Shown: positions 1-12,429, counted from the first letter of the stretch. The stretch: DNA of 64,000 nt from Odobenus rosmarus divergens (GCF_000321225.1 NW_004450467.1:1260889-1324888); one strand, 5' to 3'. Notes: generated by a model not told the origin, from the letters alone. A program made the numbers and translations.

Positions 1-199
1 TTCTACCCCTTTTCATGTATTATGCTGCAACTCTCTTCCATAAATGGCAAAGAAAATGAAGAGCATGAAAGAGGAATATCAACTACTAATTATAAAAGGA
101 AAATTATAGACATGGTTCATTGGCACCATGGAAGACAATATGTGAAAATATCCATTTAATTGAAGGACAATATAAATCACAAAATCAATTTGTGAAAAA
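1..199. other. Unassigned intron at window edge
   Basis: AT-rich sequence leading into the L1 fragment. It may be an eroded upstream part of that L1, but I cannot align it convincingly. No exon is visible. Confidence 0.4.
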
Positions 200-1778
200 T
201 GATATATCACAATACTTAGGGATAAATTTAGTCAAGTTGACAAAAGACTTGTGTGCTGAAAACTACAAAACAATGCTGAAAAAATGAAAAACAGACATAA
301 ATAAGTAGAAAGGTATCCTATGTTAATGGATCAGAAGACTTAATATTGTTAAGATGGCAATAACAGCCAAGGGATCTACAGATTCAATGCAGTCCCTATT
401 CAAATTCTGATGGTTTTCTGGGAAAAACAGAAATTCATATGAAATTTCAAGGGGCTCCAAATAGCCAAAACAATCTTGAAAAGAAGAAAAAGTTGGAGGC
501 CTCACACTTCGTAATTTTAAAAGTTACTACAAAGCCACAGTAATCAAAACAGTGTTGTAATGGCATAAAGGCATAGATCAATGGGACAGAATAGAGAGCC
601 CAGAAGTAGACCCTCATGGATGTAGTCAAATGATCTTTGCTAAAGGTGCTAAGACCATGCAGTGGGGAAATGAGTCTCTTCAACAGATGGTCCTGGGAAA
701 AACTAGATATTCACATGCAAAAGACTGAAGTTGGATCCTTACTTTATAGTATACACAAAAATTAACTCAAAATGGATTGAAGATCTAAATGTAAGGCCTA
801 AAAGTATAAAACTCCAGAAGAAAACATAGAAGAAAAGCTTCATGACTTTGGCTTTTGAATAATTTCTCAGATATGAGACCAAAAGCACAGGCAACAAAAG
901 AAAGCGCAGGTAAATTGAGTTTTATCAAAATTAAAAACTTTTGGGTATCAAAAAATACTTTCAAGAGAGTGAAAAGACAACACACAGAATGGGATAAAAA
1001 ATTTGAAAATCATACATCTGATAAATGATTAATATTCAGAACATATAAAGAACTCTTACAATATAACAATGAAAAACCAAACAACCTGATTCAAAAATGA
1101 GCAAAAGACTTGAATAAATATTTCTGCAAAGAAGATATACAAATAGTCAATAAGCACATGAAAAGATGCTCAACTGTAACTAATCTTGCAAATCAAAACT
1201 ACAATAAGATACCACTTTCATTCATTAGATGGTCATTATTAAAAACAAACAAACAGAAAATAACAAATGATGGTAAAGATGTAAAGGAACTGGAATCCTC
1301 ATGAATTATTGGTAAAGATATCAAATGGTCCAGCCTCTGTGGAAAAGAGTTTGGTGACTCATCTAAAAGGTAAACACAGTATGATCATATGATTCCGTAA
1401 TTCCATTCCAAGGTTATATCCAAAGAACTGAAATCAGAGGTTCAAACAGATACTTGTACACCAGTGTTCATGGTGGTATTTATAACAGCCAAAGGTGATG
1501 AGCCTTTAAAACATTATGCTAAGTGATGTAAGCCAGCTAGGAAAGGACAAATAGTGTATGATTTAATTTATATGAGACACTTTCCAAAGACAAATTTGTA
1601 GAGACAGAAAGTAGAAGAGAGGTTACTAGGAGGTAGAGTTCAGTTTGGAATGATGAAAAAGTTCTGGAACTGACAGTGATGATGGCTGCCCAATGGTGTG
1701 AATGTACTTAATGTCACTGAATTGTAAGCTTAAAAATGGTAAATTATCTGTTATGTATATTCAGCACAATAAAAAAGT
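200..1778 (+). mobile_element. L1 fragment, 3' part of ORF2 plus 3'UTR, old
   Basis: Runs in L1 order. It starts at the ORF2 stretch around 'cttagggataaatttagtcaa', continues through the 'ataacagccaagggatctacagattcaatgcagtccctat' region, then the 'tgagcaaaagacttgaata' region near 1097, and ends in the 3'UTR with a short A-rich tail near 1770. The frame is broken by many stops and indels, so only short open pieces remain. No clear target-site duplication was seen. The upstream end is eroded or cut by the window. It is dead and lies antisense to GPR158. Confidence 0.8.
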
Positions 1779-2790
1779 GATATATTTTCCTTTATTTCAC
1801 CAAAACAGGCATTAGTACATCATCATTAGTCTAGTAGAATTTTATTAACAGATCAGTCACAGTCTATATTAAAAGCATCTAATTTTTCAAACCAAAAATG
1901 TACAGCTATAAAATCCCTTGTCAATTAATTTCTAATTGAAAAACTAGAACTACTACAGGAATGTAAGGGAAAACACTAACCACAGTATGCTCACTTTTAA
2001 AAAAATGACTATCATTTTTTCCCCCCAAACTACTAAGCTCAAACAAAACATGCTAAAATTTACTAAGAATAAATGAAGCAAAAGATTATTTTCAGAAGTG
2101 GAATATGCTGATGTTCCTTCCAGTGTATCTTTTCTCTTTCAAATTTTTCATTTGGAAATAAATTGTACTAACACTTGACCTTATTAAGCTGTAACAAACC
2201 AAACTCTCTTTAGAATAACTAATAGAAAAATATGTTACTTGTCATATTATTTGTTTAAAAATGTAGAAATAATTTCAAAATATTTAATATTCAGCATCTT
2301 TAAAATATTGTTTTAAAATTGCTATTTTAGAAGATCTCACTGGGGTCACAATCATTCAGTTTGTTGACAGATTTAATCTTTAATCAAGGGCACAAGGACA
2401 AATGTATATAATTAGTTTTCTTAATGTTTGTGCAGAGTAAAATTTAATTTGCTCTTTGTGGTATCCTACTACAAACCTCACCTAAAAATATAATGGAATC
2501 TAGTTTGTGTTGCTTAAAATGGTAAAATGTTCAATTAACCTTTGACCAATGTTTGTTGGTACTTAACTGCAGAGCTGATATTTTTGGCATGGGTAAACCT
2601 CATTTAACTAAATGTACTTATAATCAGGCTTTCCTGGAGAAATAGTGCAACTAAAAGACAAATTTCTGTATCATCCTTATGTCTCTCAGTATTTCAATTT
2701 AGAACAGAGAACTTTTTCTCTATTACCATTACAGCATATTTGCATGCTGTCTACATGTACAGGATCAACTGCTGGGTTTGACATTGCCAT
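1779..2790. other. Unassigned AT-rich intron
   Basis: No exon-like open frame with splice sites and no repeat I can name. Probably unique GPR158 intron sequence. Confidence 0.5.
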
Positions 2791-2806
2791 CACTTTTCCT
2801 ATTTTT

Positions 2807-3001
2807 TTTTTAAAGAAAGAATTTATTTATTTAAGAGAGAGAGAGAATGAGAGATAGAGAGCATGAGAGGGAAGAGGGTCAGAAGGAGAAGCAGACTCCC
2901 TGCTGAGCAGGGAGCCCGACGTGGGACTCGATCCCGGGACTCCAGGATCATGACCTGAGCCGAAGGCAGTCGCTTAACCAACTGAGCCACCCAGGCGCCC
3001 C
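2807..3001 (-). mobile_element. Can-SINE (tRNA-derived), minus orientation
   Basis: Read on the minus strand it begins with the tRNA-like head (plus strand ends 'gagccacccaggcgcccc') and ends in a TC-rich stretch and A-rich tail (poly-T at left). Flanked by a 16-bp direct repeat CACTTTTCCTATTTTT at 2791-2806 and 3002-3017, identical on both sides. The clean duplication implies a fairly young insertion. Confidence 0.95.
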
Positions 3002-3017
3002 CACTTTTCCTATTTTT

Positions 3018-3922
3018 GATCTGTGAATGTGGTTATTTCTGTGAATTCACAGAAAAAGTCTAATAAATAAAAGAGGCCTAAGTTTTCAAGTGATTCATTT
3101 CCAACAGGCACTAAATGAAATAGAGTCTATATACTAAAAGCATTTAAGATGCTACATACCATGAATTCTGATGTAATGGATAAAAGAATATGGCTCACAT
3201 GCTGGAGAAAGGAAAGTGGGCATAAGTCTCAGATTCTAAATTCTTTTTCAGTGCGTGCCTGACTAGATGCCTCAGCCAACCTTAGTGCATATCAGTTCTG
3301 TTACCAGCTTGACTCACTATTATATTACAGCACACAGCTTCACACTCAGTAGAAATATGGAGAAGCTGCCATTCAATCTTGACGGATTAGAACCTCAAAT
3401 TTGGTGTCACTCAGTGAATAACTTTTGAAAACAGGAAAGAACAACAATATTTAAGAAAGTTTATGTGATGAATTTGCAGTCTTCCCATTTTTCTAGATCC
3501 AGGATGGTAACCAGATTTCATGCCTAGAACCTGGGGGAGTCCTGCTTAATGAGAGGGGTTTTGATGCTGACTCTGGATCAAATGGGAAAAAGGACCATAT
3601 GTGTCTATCACCGTCTTGTAGTGGCAGCATGTGTGATGCACACTGGCCAACTCTAACCTAGATATTCTAAAAGTATCCTTGCATTAACATTAAATCGCAA
3701 AGAACAGTGTATCAGGACCACATTTGTGATGCCTCTACAGAACTGATTTGCCTACGCTATATTTAAGCATTAAACCTTTAGCACACTTTCAAGAAAATTA
3801 ACAGAAATAAAACTATGAAAATTATTCTCTTTCCTGTAAAGATGTTTATCATTCAGTACATTTAACAATATTCTCTATAAGAATCCACTGGAAAAATTTC
3901 TCTCAAGACTTAATAATAAGAT
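3018..3922. other. Unassigned intron
   Basis: No recognisable repeat or exon on either strand. Confidence 0.5.
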
Positions 3923-4108
3923 GGGGCACCTGGTTGGCTCAGTTGGTTAAGTGTCTGCCTTCAGCTCATGTCATGATCCTGGGGTCCTGTGATGGAGCCT
4001 CTGTATTGGGCTCCCTGCCCAGCAGGTAGTCTGCTTCTCCTTCTTCTTGAGCCCTGCCCCCTACTGCTCTTGCTCTCTCTCAAATAAAGTCTTTAAAAAA
4101 AAAAAAAA
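3923..4108 (+). mobile_element. Can-SINE, plus orientation
   Basis: Head 'ggggcacctggttggctcag', a TC-rich region, 'aaataaagtctt' and a 14-A tail. Several changes in the head suggest an older copy. Short flanking repeat around 'agactta' on both sides. Confidence 0.93.
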
Positions 4109-4417
4109 GACTTACTGAAGGCGTATTCAAGTTTCACTTAGGTGACTGGTCAGTTTTTATCTTATGAACACTGACTCACTTTTTTCTCCTCTTTGCAGTG
4201 CTACTAGAAAACCCCAGAAAGTTCTTTCTGGCACCGAACTAAAACAGTATACCTGCTCTCATGGAGTGCATTCCATATCTTAACCTCACCCTTGATTTCA
4301 ACTAATTTTTCCTAATCTTTTTTTCCTGAGCCTTAATCTAGTCACTTAATACTTTTAATCTTCTAACTGTTTATTCTGTGTGCTGGAGTAAGACAAAACT
4401 ATTATAAATATCCCAAC

Positions 4418-4515
4418 CTAGATGGGTAACTTTGGGCAACTGACACTCTCTCAGAGACTGAATTTTCTTTTCTATGAAAAGAGGGGTTGTTTCATTCTCT
4501 AGTTTTCATATTTTG
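4418..4515 (+). repeat. MIR fragment (partial)
   Basis: Resembles the MIR core ('gtaactttgggcaactgaca...' followed by 'tttctatgaaaagaggggttg', the usual 'tgtaaaatggg' area). Heavily diverged. Confidence 0.45.
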
Positions 4516-4527
4516 TCATCTTCTTGT

Positions 4528-4705
4528 AAGATTTTATTTATTTATTTGTCAGAGAGAGAGAGAGAGTGAGAGAGTGAGCACAAGCAGGGGAAGCAGCAAG
4601 CTTCCTGCTGAGTGTGAAGCCCAATGCGGGGCTCAATCCCAGGACCCTGGGACATGAGCTGAGCTGAACGCAGACCCCTAACCAACTGAGCCACCCAGGC
4701 ATCCC
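4528..4705 (-). mobile_element. Can-SINE, minus orientation
   Basis: 'aagattttatttatttatttgtcagagagag' at left and 'gagccacccaggcatccc' at right, i.e. a minus-strand copy. The middle is slightly shortened. The 68-residue open frame across it is an artefact. Direct repeats are not clear. Confidence 0.93.
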
Positions 4706-5361
4706 TCTCATTTTTCTAAGTAAAAACCAAGAAATTAGTAACAAATTTATTTACATTATCAACTTTTAAACTGTTACCATTGTAATAACACAAGAAGCAT
4801 GTGTTCCATGACTTCATAATTGATAATCTCCCAAGATTTCTTTAACTTTCCCATTTTGAATGTAGAGGATAGAACCCTCCTAGAAAGGTCAGTGATATAG
4901 ATAAATATAAATAGTGAATAACTATAGTTTAGTTGTACACTAAATCACTCATAAAAAGAACAAAAAGCTACATATAAATAAATGCATAGTAAATGCTTTT
5001 TAAAGATGATCATCACTATAGAAATATTTATGTAACTCCATATGACTATGTGAATGAGCACTTGTGGAGTTTGGGTATATAAAAGAGAGTCCTTTAAGGC
5101 AATAAAGTACTCAAGCTTCATGCTAAATAAGGAGAAACATTCTGTAGAAGAAAATGTTATAACAAGATTCCATATTTTTAATCCCTATTTCTCCTGGGAA
5201 ACTAAAGAATATAATGTTCATATTCTAGTCTGATTATATTAAAGGAAGACTTCTACTAAATAGAGAGGCAAGTAGGACTTGGAAAAACTCTATTTGCTTG
5301 AAGAAAGAAGAGGTCACTGCATAATAAAAAGGAAGTTCATAACCAGGGTACCTGGGTTTAC
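4706..5361 (-). other. GPR158: GPR158 intron downstream of TM1 exon
   Basis: Begins with the splice donor GTAAAC read on the minus strand (plus 5356-5361). I looked for the next coding exon (TM2 region) between 1 and 5361 and did not see it, so this intron runs off the left edge. No named repeat in this part. Confidence 0.6.
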
Positions 5362-5558
5362 CTTTGCTTTGCGAAAGTGGTAGACCACCAGCATGCTAAC
5401 GAAGTCGAGCAGCATACACAGGGCTTGGAAGGAGATGATAGCAAGTCGCAAATACTTATCCTCCTGGACAAAGCAGGGGCTGTCATCAGCACAGTAAGGG
5501 CAGCCCTCCCTGCAGGGTAGGCAGACATGGGCTTCTTCTGACACATCTTTTGCACTTC
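5362..5558 (-). CDS. GPR158: GPR158 internal exon: Cys-rich linker and TM1
   Basis: Minus-strand coding exon of 197 bp for the class C orphan receptor GPR158, a plasma-membrane protein that binds the RGS7-Gbeta5 complex and has been reported as a glycine receptor. Acceptor ...CTTTCAG precedes the exon and donor GTAAAC follows codon AAG. It needs one base from the previous exon (enters at phase 1) and leaves in phase 0, giving 65 whole codons with no stop. Residues 11-28 hold CLPCREGCPYCADDSPC, a Cys-rich juxtamembrane segment. Residues 34-60 form a hydrophobic helix (LRLAIISFQALCMLLDFVSM...) matching TM1, ending in the basic HFRKAK stop-transfer. Family identity rests on recall of the human protein, which this follows almost residue for residue. 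The near paralogue GPR179 is the only realistic alternative. The open frame continues beyond both borders only into intron. Confidence 0.93.
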
Positions 5559-5567
5559 CTGAAAGTT

Positions 5568-5912
5568 CCAAATAAAACCACAGTGTCATTGCACCTCTGA
5601 GATAGGTGAGATTGAGTACACAAAACACATCCTCACCTCTTCATTCCTTATTGTTTTTACTAAAGACCTTTTATCAACCTGCTTGCTAAGGGAGAGTTAC
5701 TTTGCTTTTAGACCTAAACAAAATTCTTTTTATCTTTTTGATTAAAAAAAAAAAAGTCATTGAGAGTAATTGAAAAAAATTAGCAAAAATGGAAATAAAA
5801 CTCCTTAAAGGCAAAGAACAGTTTTCCAATTCTGTCATATCATTACCTACCAATCACCAAATGATACTTTCTATGGCACAAATCATATTCCATAAATATT
5901 TCTTAAAGAATT
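5568..5912. other. Unassigned intron
   Basis: Contains a T/A-rich run near 5740. No repeat or exon recognised. Confidence 0.5.
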
Positions 5913-6100
5913 AGGGCGGCTGGGTGGCTCATTCGGTTGGGCATCTGCCTTTGGCTCAGGTCATGATCCCAGGGTCCTGGGATCAAGTTCCGCGTCGGGT
6001 TCCCTGGTCAGCAGGGAGCCTGCTTCTCCCTCTCCTCCCTGCTCTTGCTCTCACTCTCTCTCTCTCTCTCAAATAAATAAATAAAATCTTAAAAAAAAAA
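5913..6100 (+). mobile_element. Can-SINE, plus orientation
   Basis: Head 'gggcggctgggtggctcatt', internal 'ggtcatgatcccagggtcctgggatc', long (TC)n, (AAAT)n and A10. Flanked by the direct repeat AAAGAATTA at about 5905-5913 and 6098-6106. Confidence 0.95.
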
Positions 6101-6563
6101 GAATTAACCAAAAGGAAGGATAAGAAAGTTATCTCTTTTCTGTACGAAATAATACACAACCCTTTTGGAACGCCTTGACCTAGATGGCACAGAATCCAGA
6201 ATGAGGCTTTGATTGCTCCTTAATTCAGCAGAGATCTCATCTACTAAGTTCATTAGGTCTAAATTGGATAAAATGGTACTTAACTGGCAGTTGTTCAGTG
6301 TGCAATTGCCTAATGATGGTGCATCCTTTGCCCAGAGTATAATCCATACTTATAGGCTATCATGTAATTTCCTACTTTGCCTATTCATAGGACATTCCCT
6401 CACTATTAACTAACTGCTGCTATTGATCCTCCCTTTACCTTTAGATTTTTCTGTCTCAGTTGTCGAACTTAACTTAGCTCTGAAGCTCAATGGGTGAAGA
6501 TTTTCTTTAATTGTTGAAACACTGGAAAATATCCAATTAATAACATACACTAAAAAAAAAAAC
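6101..6563. other. Unassigned intron
   Basis: No exon or named repeat seen. Confidence 0.5.
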
Positions 6564-6575
6564 AAACCTATTTCC

Positions 6576-6720
6576 TGGGAGGGATGGGGTGGCTGGGTGA
6601 TGGACATTGGGGAGGGTATGTACTATGGTGAGTGCTGTGAATTGTGTAAGACTGATGAATCACAGACCTGTACCCCTGAAATAAATAATAACTTATGTTA
6701 ATTAAAAAATTAAAAAAAAA
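6576..6720 (+). mobile_element. L1 3'UTR tail, 5'-truncated
   Basis: About 145 bp of carnivore L1 3'UTR ('gggtgatggacattggggagggtatg...gtaattaaaa') ending in poly-A, flanked by the direct repeat AAACCTATTTCC (6564-6575 and about 6719-6730). A typical severely 5'-truncated insertion. Confidence 0.9.
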
Positions 6721-7074
6721 ACCTATTTCCAACTCTGAGCTCAATATGAAAGACATTAGTGAATATATACCCAATTTAGTATATAATACAACCACCCAGT
6801 TTAGTATATAACACAACCACCCTGTTAAATATGTAACACAACCTTGACTGAATGAGGAATCTGGGAAAGAGGTTGCTCTGGTTAACAGCATTTTAATAAT
6901 ACAAAGTTTAACAAAGTATTTATTACCTTCAATTCTTGTTGAAAAGGTTCATAATCTTTCTAAAATGTATTTGTCTGCTCTCCTTCCTTAATATATAGCA
7001 AAAAAGTAATTGAATATTTCTTTGATGATTCAGGATAGTATGCTGTTTAAGAGTCACTATTCTGTTACACAGTG

Positions 7075-7215
7075 AAAAGTGTATGAATTTTAGTATCCAG
7101 CAGATATAGTTCCCATTCCTAGATAGCTCTGAGATATTAGTCAACTCATTTGACTATTTTGGGTCTTAGTTTACTTATGTATGAAATGTGAATTGTTGTG
7201 GGTATTAACCAAGTT
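7075..7215 (+). repeat. MIR
   Basis: Diverged MIR core: 'ttttagtatccagcagatatag', then the 'tgagatattagtcaactca' and 'gtcttagtttacttatgtatgaaatg' blocks in the usual order. Confidence 0.55.
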
Positions 7216-7669
7216 AATATTTATAAATTAGAGTGCTTGGTTTTCTCTTCTCCAAAAACTGAAGATGCAAAGAGGGAGTTGAAATCCACTGGTGCCTTAA
7301 AAAAAAGTATTACTGTTCAAAAACAAGAAAGTTAGAAGAAAGAGCTGAGGTAAAGAGGAAGTAAGTGGGAATAATAAGCTCCATTTTAGAGAAACTAACT
7401 TTGAGATTCAACTCATTGTCCAGCAGTAATATACAATAAGAAATGAGCAATAATACAAGACTGGGGTGTGGGAGAAAGATCAGTCAGAGAAAGAACCTAC
7501 AGAGAGCTCTGGGAGTGGATAAGGCAATATTAGGGAATGCAAAGAGTAAGAAGCTAGACAGATAGAAATTTTTACAATATCACAATAGAAAACTGATTTA
7601 TTGGAACATGCTGAAATGTGATCAAAGATGATGACTGAGGAAAGGCTATGAGGTATAATGATTATTTTA
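7216..7669. other. Unassigned intron
   Basis: No repeat or exon recognised. Confidence 0.5.
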
Positions 7670-7685
7670 TCTTTCACTGACCTTT

Positions 7686-7884
7686 TTCTTCTTTTTAAAG
7701 ATTTTATTTATTTATTTGACAGAGAGAGAGATAGCGAGAGAGGGAACTCAAGCAGGGGGAGTGCGAGAGGGAGAAGCAGGCTCCCCACCAAGCAGGGAGC
7801 CTGATGCGGGGCTCAATCCCAGGACCCTGGGATCATGACCTGAGCCAAAGGCAGACACTTCACAACTAGCCACCCAGGCGCCCC
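7686..7884 (-). mobile_element. Can-SINE, minus orientation
   Basis: Minus-strand copy ending 'gccacccaggcgcccc' with poly-T/TTTATT at left. Exact 16-bp direct repeat TCTTTCACTGACCTTT at 7670-7685 and 7887-7902. Confidence 0.96.
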
Positions 7885-8302
7885 AATCTTTCACTGACCT
7901 TTAAGACAGTGGTTTCCAAGGAGTGATAGAGACTGCAACTAGTTGGTCAGGGCTTAAAGAATAAATATGAGATAAATAGAGTACTATTTCAATAAATGTT
8001 CCATTGAATGAAAACAGCAAGAAAATTTCATGGTTAATAAGAATAATAATGAAGTAAAAAAAAAGGATTTTGATTTTGTGTTTTGTTTTCTTCTATTATA
8101 GGTAGGATCTGAGCATAGCTGCAGTCCGCAAAAGGAGCCACTACTAGAAATTAAGGAAGGATATGTGAAGGCTGGTAAAAAAGGATGGGAGAAGTCAGGA
8201 TTGAAAATAATCAAAAGCACAATTGGAAAAATTAACTCTAAGAATAACTGATGTTTCTGCTCACATTGGAAAGTAGAGGTGGATTAAAGATTTTTTTTTT
8301 AC

Positions 8303-8670
8303 ATGGATGGAACTAGAGGGTATTATGCTAAGCAAAATAAGTCAGAGAAAGATAATTATCGTATGATTTCACTCATATGTGGAATTTAAGAAACAAAACA
8401 GAGGATCATAGGAGAGGGGAGGGAAAAATAAAGATGAAATCAGAGAGGGAGACAAAACATAAGAGACTCTTAACTACAGACAGCAAACAGGGTTGCTGGA
8501 GGGGAGGTGTGGGGCAGATGGGGTAACTGGGTGATGGACATTAAGGAGGGCATGTGATATAAAGAGCACTGGGTGTCACATACAAGTGATGAATCACTAA
8601 ATTCTACCTCTGAAACTAATAACACAGTATATGTTAATTAACTGAATTTAAATAAAATTAATTTTTAAAA
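8303..8670 (+). mobile_element. L1 3' end, 5'-truncated
   Basis: Starts in the ORF2 C-terminus ('atggatggaactagagggtattatgctaagc', translating to M-D-G-T-R-G-Y-Y-A-K) and runs through the 'cactcatatgtggaatttaag' stop region and 3'UTR to an A-rich tail. Flanked by AAAGATTTTTT-type direct repeats (about 8287 and 8670). Confidence 0.9.
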
Positions 8671-10141
8671 AAGATTTTTTAAAATAGTTTTTTTTTATAA
8701 AGGGGAGAAATCAGTTGAAAACTGTTTTAAAATATAGACAAAAGACAATGTGGAAGCCAATCTTGTAAAGTCTTATACTTTTCAACAACTCAGGTTGAGA
8801 ATGAGGAAGGCCAGTTTTGAGGATGAAGACATGAAAGATCAAAGCAGCAATATTACACAAGATGACTAGTTGGGATCACTTGGCAGAAAAAGAATCCATT
8901 TAGTGTAAGATGGTATGATTTACTAGGAGATCTATCCAAAATGTTTTTTTTTCTTATTTTCTACAATTATCAGTAACATAGAAATAAATGAGGAGGATAG
9001 AGCAGTCGAGGAAAGAGAATAAAGGATTTTGACAGTGGCATTACATCACAGGGAAGGAGGGAAAGCCAATACAAGGCTGTAATGGAGGGTAGCTGGGGCT
9101 CAATCCTCCAGAGACCTCCTGAGTCTGAGTCAATCTGAGGGATTAAAGAGGAAAACATTTCTTCACCATTGACCTTTTCATTGTTAAAGGGTGGCCTCCA
9201 GAGTCATTAACTCCTGTACAATTTTTGGTTATGCGCTCATAAATTTGGAGCAGATTTTTGCATCTTGTGCCATGACTTCAGTGGTGCCCCACAGCAGAAA
9301 AGAAATTTAAAAGTGTGGTATGAGGTTCCAGTCTGAGGCAAAGCATAATACAACTGTATTTATGCAAAACACTCAAAGTTTTCAGGAAATAGAACAATGA
9401 CTGGAGTAAGACATAAGGCCAAGTGGCATTTGAAGGGATTAAAAACAAGTATCTAATATGAACAAAAACTGGCACACAAATCAAAAGCTACAAAGTACAA
9501 AAGTCTAGGATACTAAGAAAACAATAAATTAACTCTGAGTAGAAAATGGATAGTCATGTGAATGAAGTAAAAAGGGGTCATTGCACTGAATAAGATAAAG
9601 TTGTCAAGGATTCAGATGGTCTGATGATGGTGACAAAAATGTCAAGATCTCTATGAACAAATTTGGAAGACAAAGGTCAGGATTTCCCCTTCTGGCCAAG
9701 ATGGAAGAATATGGATTGAATTTACCCTCCTATCAGAAACAATGACAAGAATAGACAAAATATTATGGTTATGGTTTTACAGACTGGACATCTGGCAACA
9801 AAGGACAGTAATTCCTAACAAGTGCAAATACTCCTCAATAAACCAAACTACTATAAACAGAATCACAACAAAAGTTAAATTAGTAAAGAAAAAGTATCTA
9901 TGGAAAGTCTTGGTTTTATGAAATAGTCCTTCTTAACCCAATCTTTGCTTTCTTGCTTCAGCTAAATAGGCAGATATTTTCTCATTGGTTTAAGAAGCTC
10001 CTACCTGCCTATAAGCCAAGCAGTACATACTATTTACTTTCAATACAAATTAAACTTGAAACTTCACTCATATCTAATGGTATAATTCTCCTAGACGGTA
10101 TGAGCTATTTAGTACATTGAATCACTCAAGCCTGAAAAATA
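8671..10141. other. Unassigned intron
   Basis: No exon seen. A segment near 9680-9870 ('ttctggccaagatggaagaata...') resembles an old L1 5' end, but the match is too weak to call. Confidence 0.45.
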
Positions 10142-10884
10142 CAATTGAACAACATGGGTTTGAAACACATGATGCACTAACACGTGGATTTTTTTCAATA
10201 AATATATTGAGAAATTTTTGGAGAATTTTGACAATTTAAAAAAACTAGCAGATAAACTGTGTACCCTAGAAATATTCAAAAATTAAAGAAAAAGTTATGT
10301 CATGAATGCATAAAATATATGTAAATACCAGTCTATTTTAACATTTATTATCACAAAACATATACAAATCTATTATAAAAACTTAACATTTATCAAAATG
10401 TATACACACAGACCACACATAGCACCATTCCACAGTTGAGGAAAATGTAAACAAGTGTAAAGATACAGTATTAAAATCATAAGTGCTTAAAATTAAATGT
10501 AGTAATACTGTACTACTTAATAATTTTGTAGCCACCTCCCGTTGCTGTTGTGGTGAGCTTGAGCATTGCCAGTATCCACTTAAAACCCATCTGATGCTAA
10601 TCATCTCTGCATGAGCATTTTGTCACTCCAGTAAATTTGTACTGCATAAAAAGTGATCTTACAGGTTTCTCATGTATTTTTTTATTGTGTTTAGTACAAT
10701 ACTGTAAACCTTGAACAGTACCATGAGACCCAAACAGAGTGCCACTAGTGATGCTTCCAAGAAGCAGAGAAAAGTCTTGACATTACAAGAAAAAGGTGAA
10801 TTGCTTGATATGTACCATAGATTGAGGTCTGCAGCTGCAGGTGCCTGCCGTTTCAACATAAAAGAATCCAGTAAGGACCACTGT

Positions 10885-11048
10885 GAAAAAAGGAAAGGAA
10901 AGGAAAGGAAAGGAAAGGAAAGGAAAGGAAAGGAAAGGAAAAAGGAAAGGAAAGGAAAGGAAAGAAAAGAAAAGAAAAGAAAAGAAAAGAAAAGAAAGAA
11001 AAGAAAAGAAAAGAAAAAGAGAAAGAAAGAAAGAGAAAGAAAGAAGGA

Positions 11049-11096
<48 letters not shown>

Positions 11097-11152
11097 AAAA
11101 GAAAGAAAGAAAGAGAAAAAGAAAGGAAGGAAGGAAGAAAAGAAAAAGGAAA
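10885..11152 (+). repeat. 268-bp uninterrupted purine tract (AAAGG)n/(AAAAG)n/(AAAG)n
   Basis: Only A and G between 10885 and 11152. The order is AAAGG pentamers, then AAAAG pentamers, then AAAG tetramers, then AAGG units. It lies inside the transposase relic after 'aaggaccactgt'. With no T or C, no stop can occur on the plus strand except TAA/TAG/TGA, which all need T. This explains the overlapping long Lys/Glu/Arg and Phe/Leu/Ser open frames. Likely highly variable in length. Confidence 0.97.
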
Positions 11153-12019
11153 TTTGTGAAGATGTTGCTGTAGCTATGCCAGCAGGCACAAAAACCTTGC
11201 ACTTGTTGTGAAATACCTTTTTATCTCATATTAAAAATGAAGCTTTTATGTGGGTACAGGATTGCTATAAGAAAAGCATACCTATGGACACATATGATTT
11301 GAAAAAAAGTGAAGTCATTATATGAAAACTTAAAGCAAAAGGAAGGCGAAGGATCTAAAGCTGGAGAATTTAATGCCAGCAAAGGACGGTTTGATAATTT
11401 TAGAAAGACGTTTGGCTTAAAAAATGTCAAGATAACAAGAGAAGCAGTGTTTGCCAACCAAGAGGCAGCAGATGAGTTCTCAGATGCCTTTAAGAAAATC
11501 ATTGAACAGGTTTTTAATGCAGATGGGGGGGAGGAATGCCACAAAGGACATTTATTAATAAGGAAGAAAAGTGAGTACCAGGATTTAAGGCAGAAAAGGA
11601 TAGGCTAACTCTGCTGTTTTGTGCAAATGCAGTCAGGTTTATGATCAGGACTGCCCTTATCTATACAGCTACTTGTAGGGAAAAGATAAACACCAGCTGC
11701 CAGTCTTTTGTTTTACAACAAGAAGGCCTGCACTAAAAGAACCCATTTTCTGGATTGGTTCCATCGATGCTGTTTTCTTGAAGTCAGGAAGTACTTTTCC
11801 AGTGAAATACTGCCTATTAAAGTTCTTTTGATATTGGACAATGCCCCTGGCCAGCCAGAATCCCATGAATTCAACACTGAAGGCATGAAAAATTTCTATT
11901 TGTCCCCAAACACAATGTCTCTAATTCAGCCTCTAGATCAGATGTCATAAGGACCTTTAAGGCTCATTTCATGGTAGTCTATGAAAATGATTGTCATGGC
12001 TTTGAAAGAGAACCATAAT

Positions 12020-12429
12020 GGAGTATTACTCAGCCATGAGAAAGGATGAATATTTACATTGACATGGATGGAACTGGAGGCTATGATGCTGAGTGAAATA
12101 AGTCAGAGAAAGACAATATGGTTTCATTCATATGTGGAATATAAGAAATTGTGTAGAGGATCAAAAAGGAAGGGAGGGGAAAACTGAATAGGAAGAAATC
12201 AGAGAGGGAGACAAATCATGAGAGACTCAACTACAGGAAACAAACAGGGTTGCTGGAGGGGAGGTTGGTGGAAGGATGGGGTAATTGGGTGATGGGCATT
12301 AAGGAGGGCATGTGATGTGATGTGCACTGGGTATTATATGCAACTGATGAATTACTGAACTCTACATCTGAAACTAATGATGTATTACTGTATGTTGGCT
12401 AATTGAATATAAATTAAAGAAAAAAAAAA
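12020..12429 (+). mobile_element. L1 3' end inserted in Tigger1
   Basis: 'ggagtattactcagccatgag...' through the 3'UTR to 'aattaaagaaaaaaaaa'. Flanked by the direct repeat GAAAGAGAACCATAAT (12004-12019) / GAAAGAGAACCACAAT (12430-12445), one mismatch. The insertion is therefore younger than the Tigger1 element. Confidence 0.94.

Noticed and set aside
2880..3001. tRNA-like sequence with A- and B-box
   Set aside because: It is the tRNA-derived head of a SINE, as are all similar spots. No intact cloverleaf tRNA gene was seen.
10659..11211. Four overlapping long open frames (96-176 codons) on both strands
   Set aside because: They are translations of the pure purine tract (Lys/Glu/Arg or Phe/Leu/Ser runs). 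Only the first about 55 residues of the plus frame are real, as Tigger1 transposase relic.
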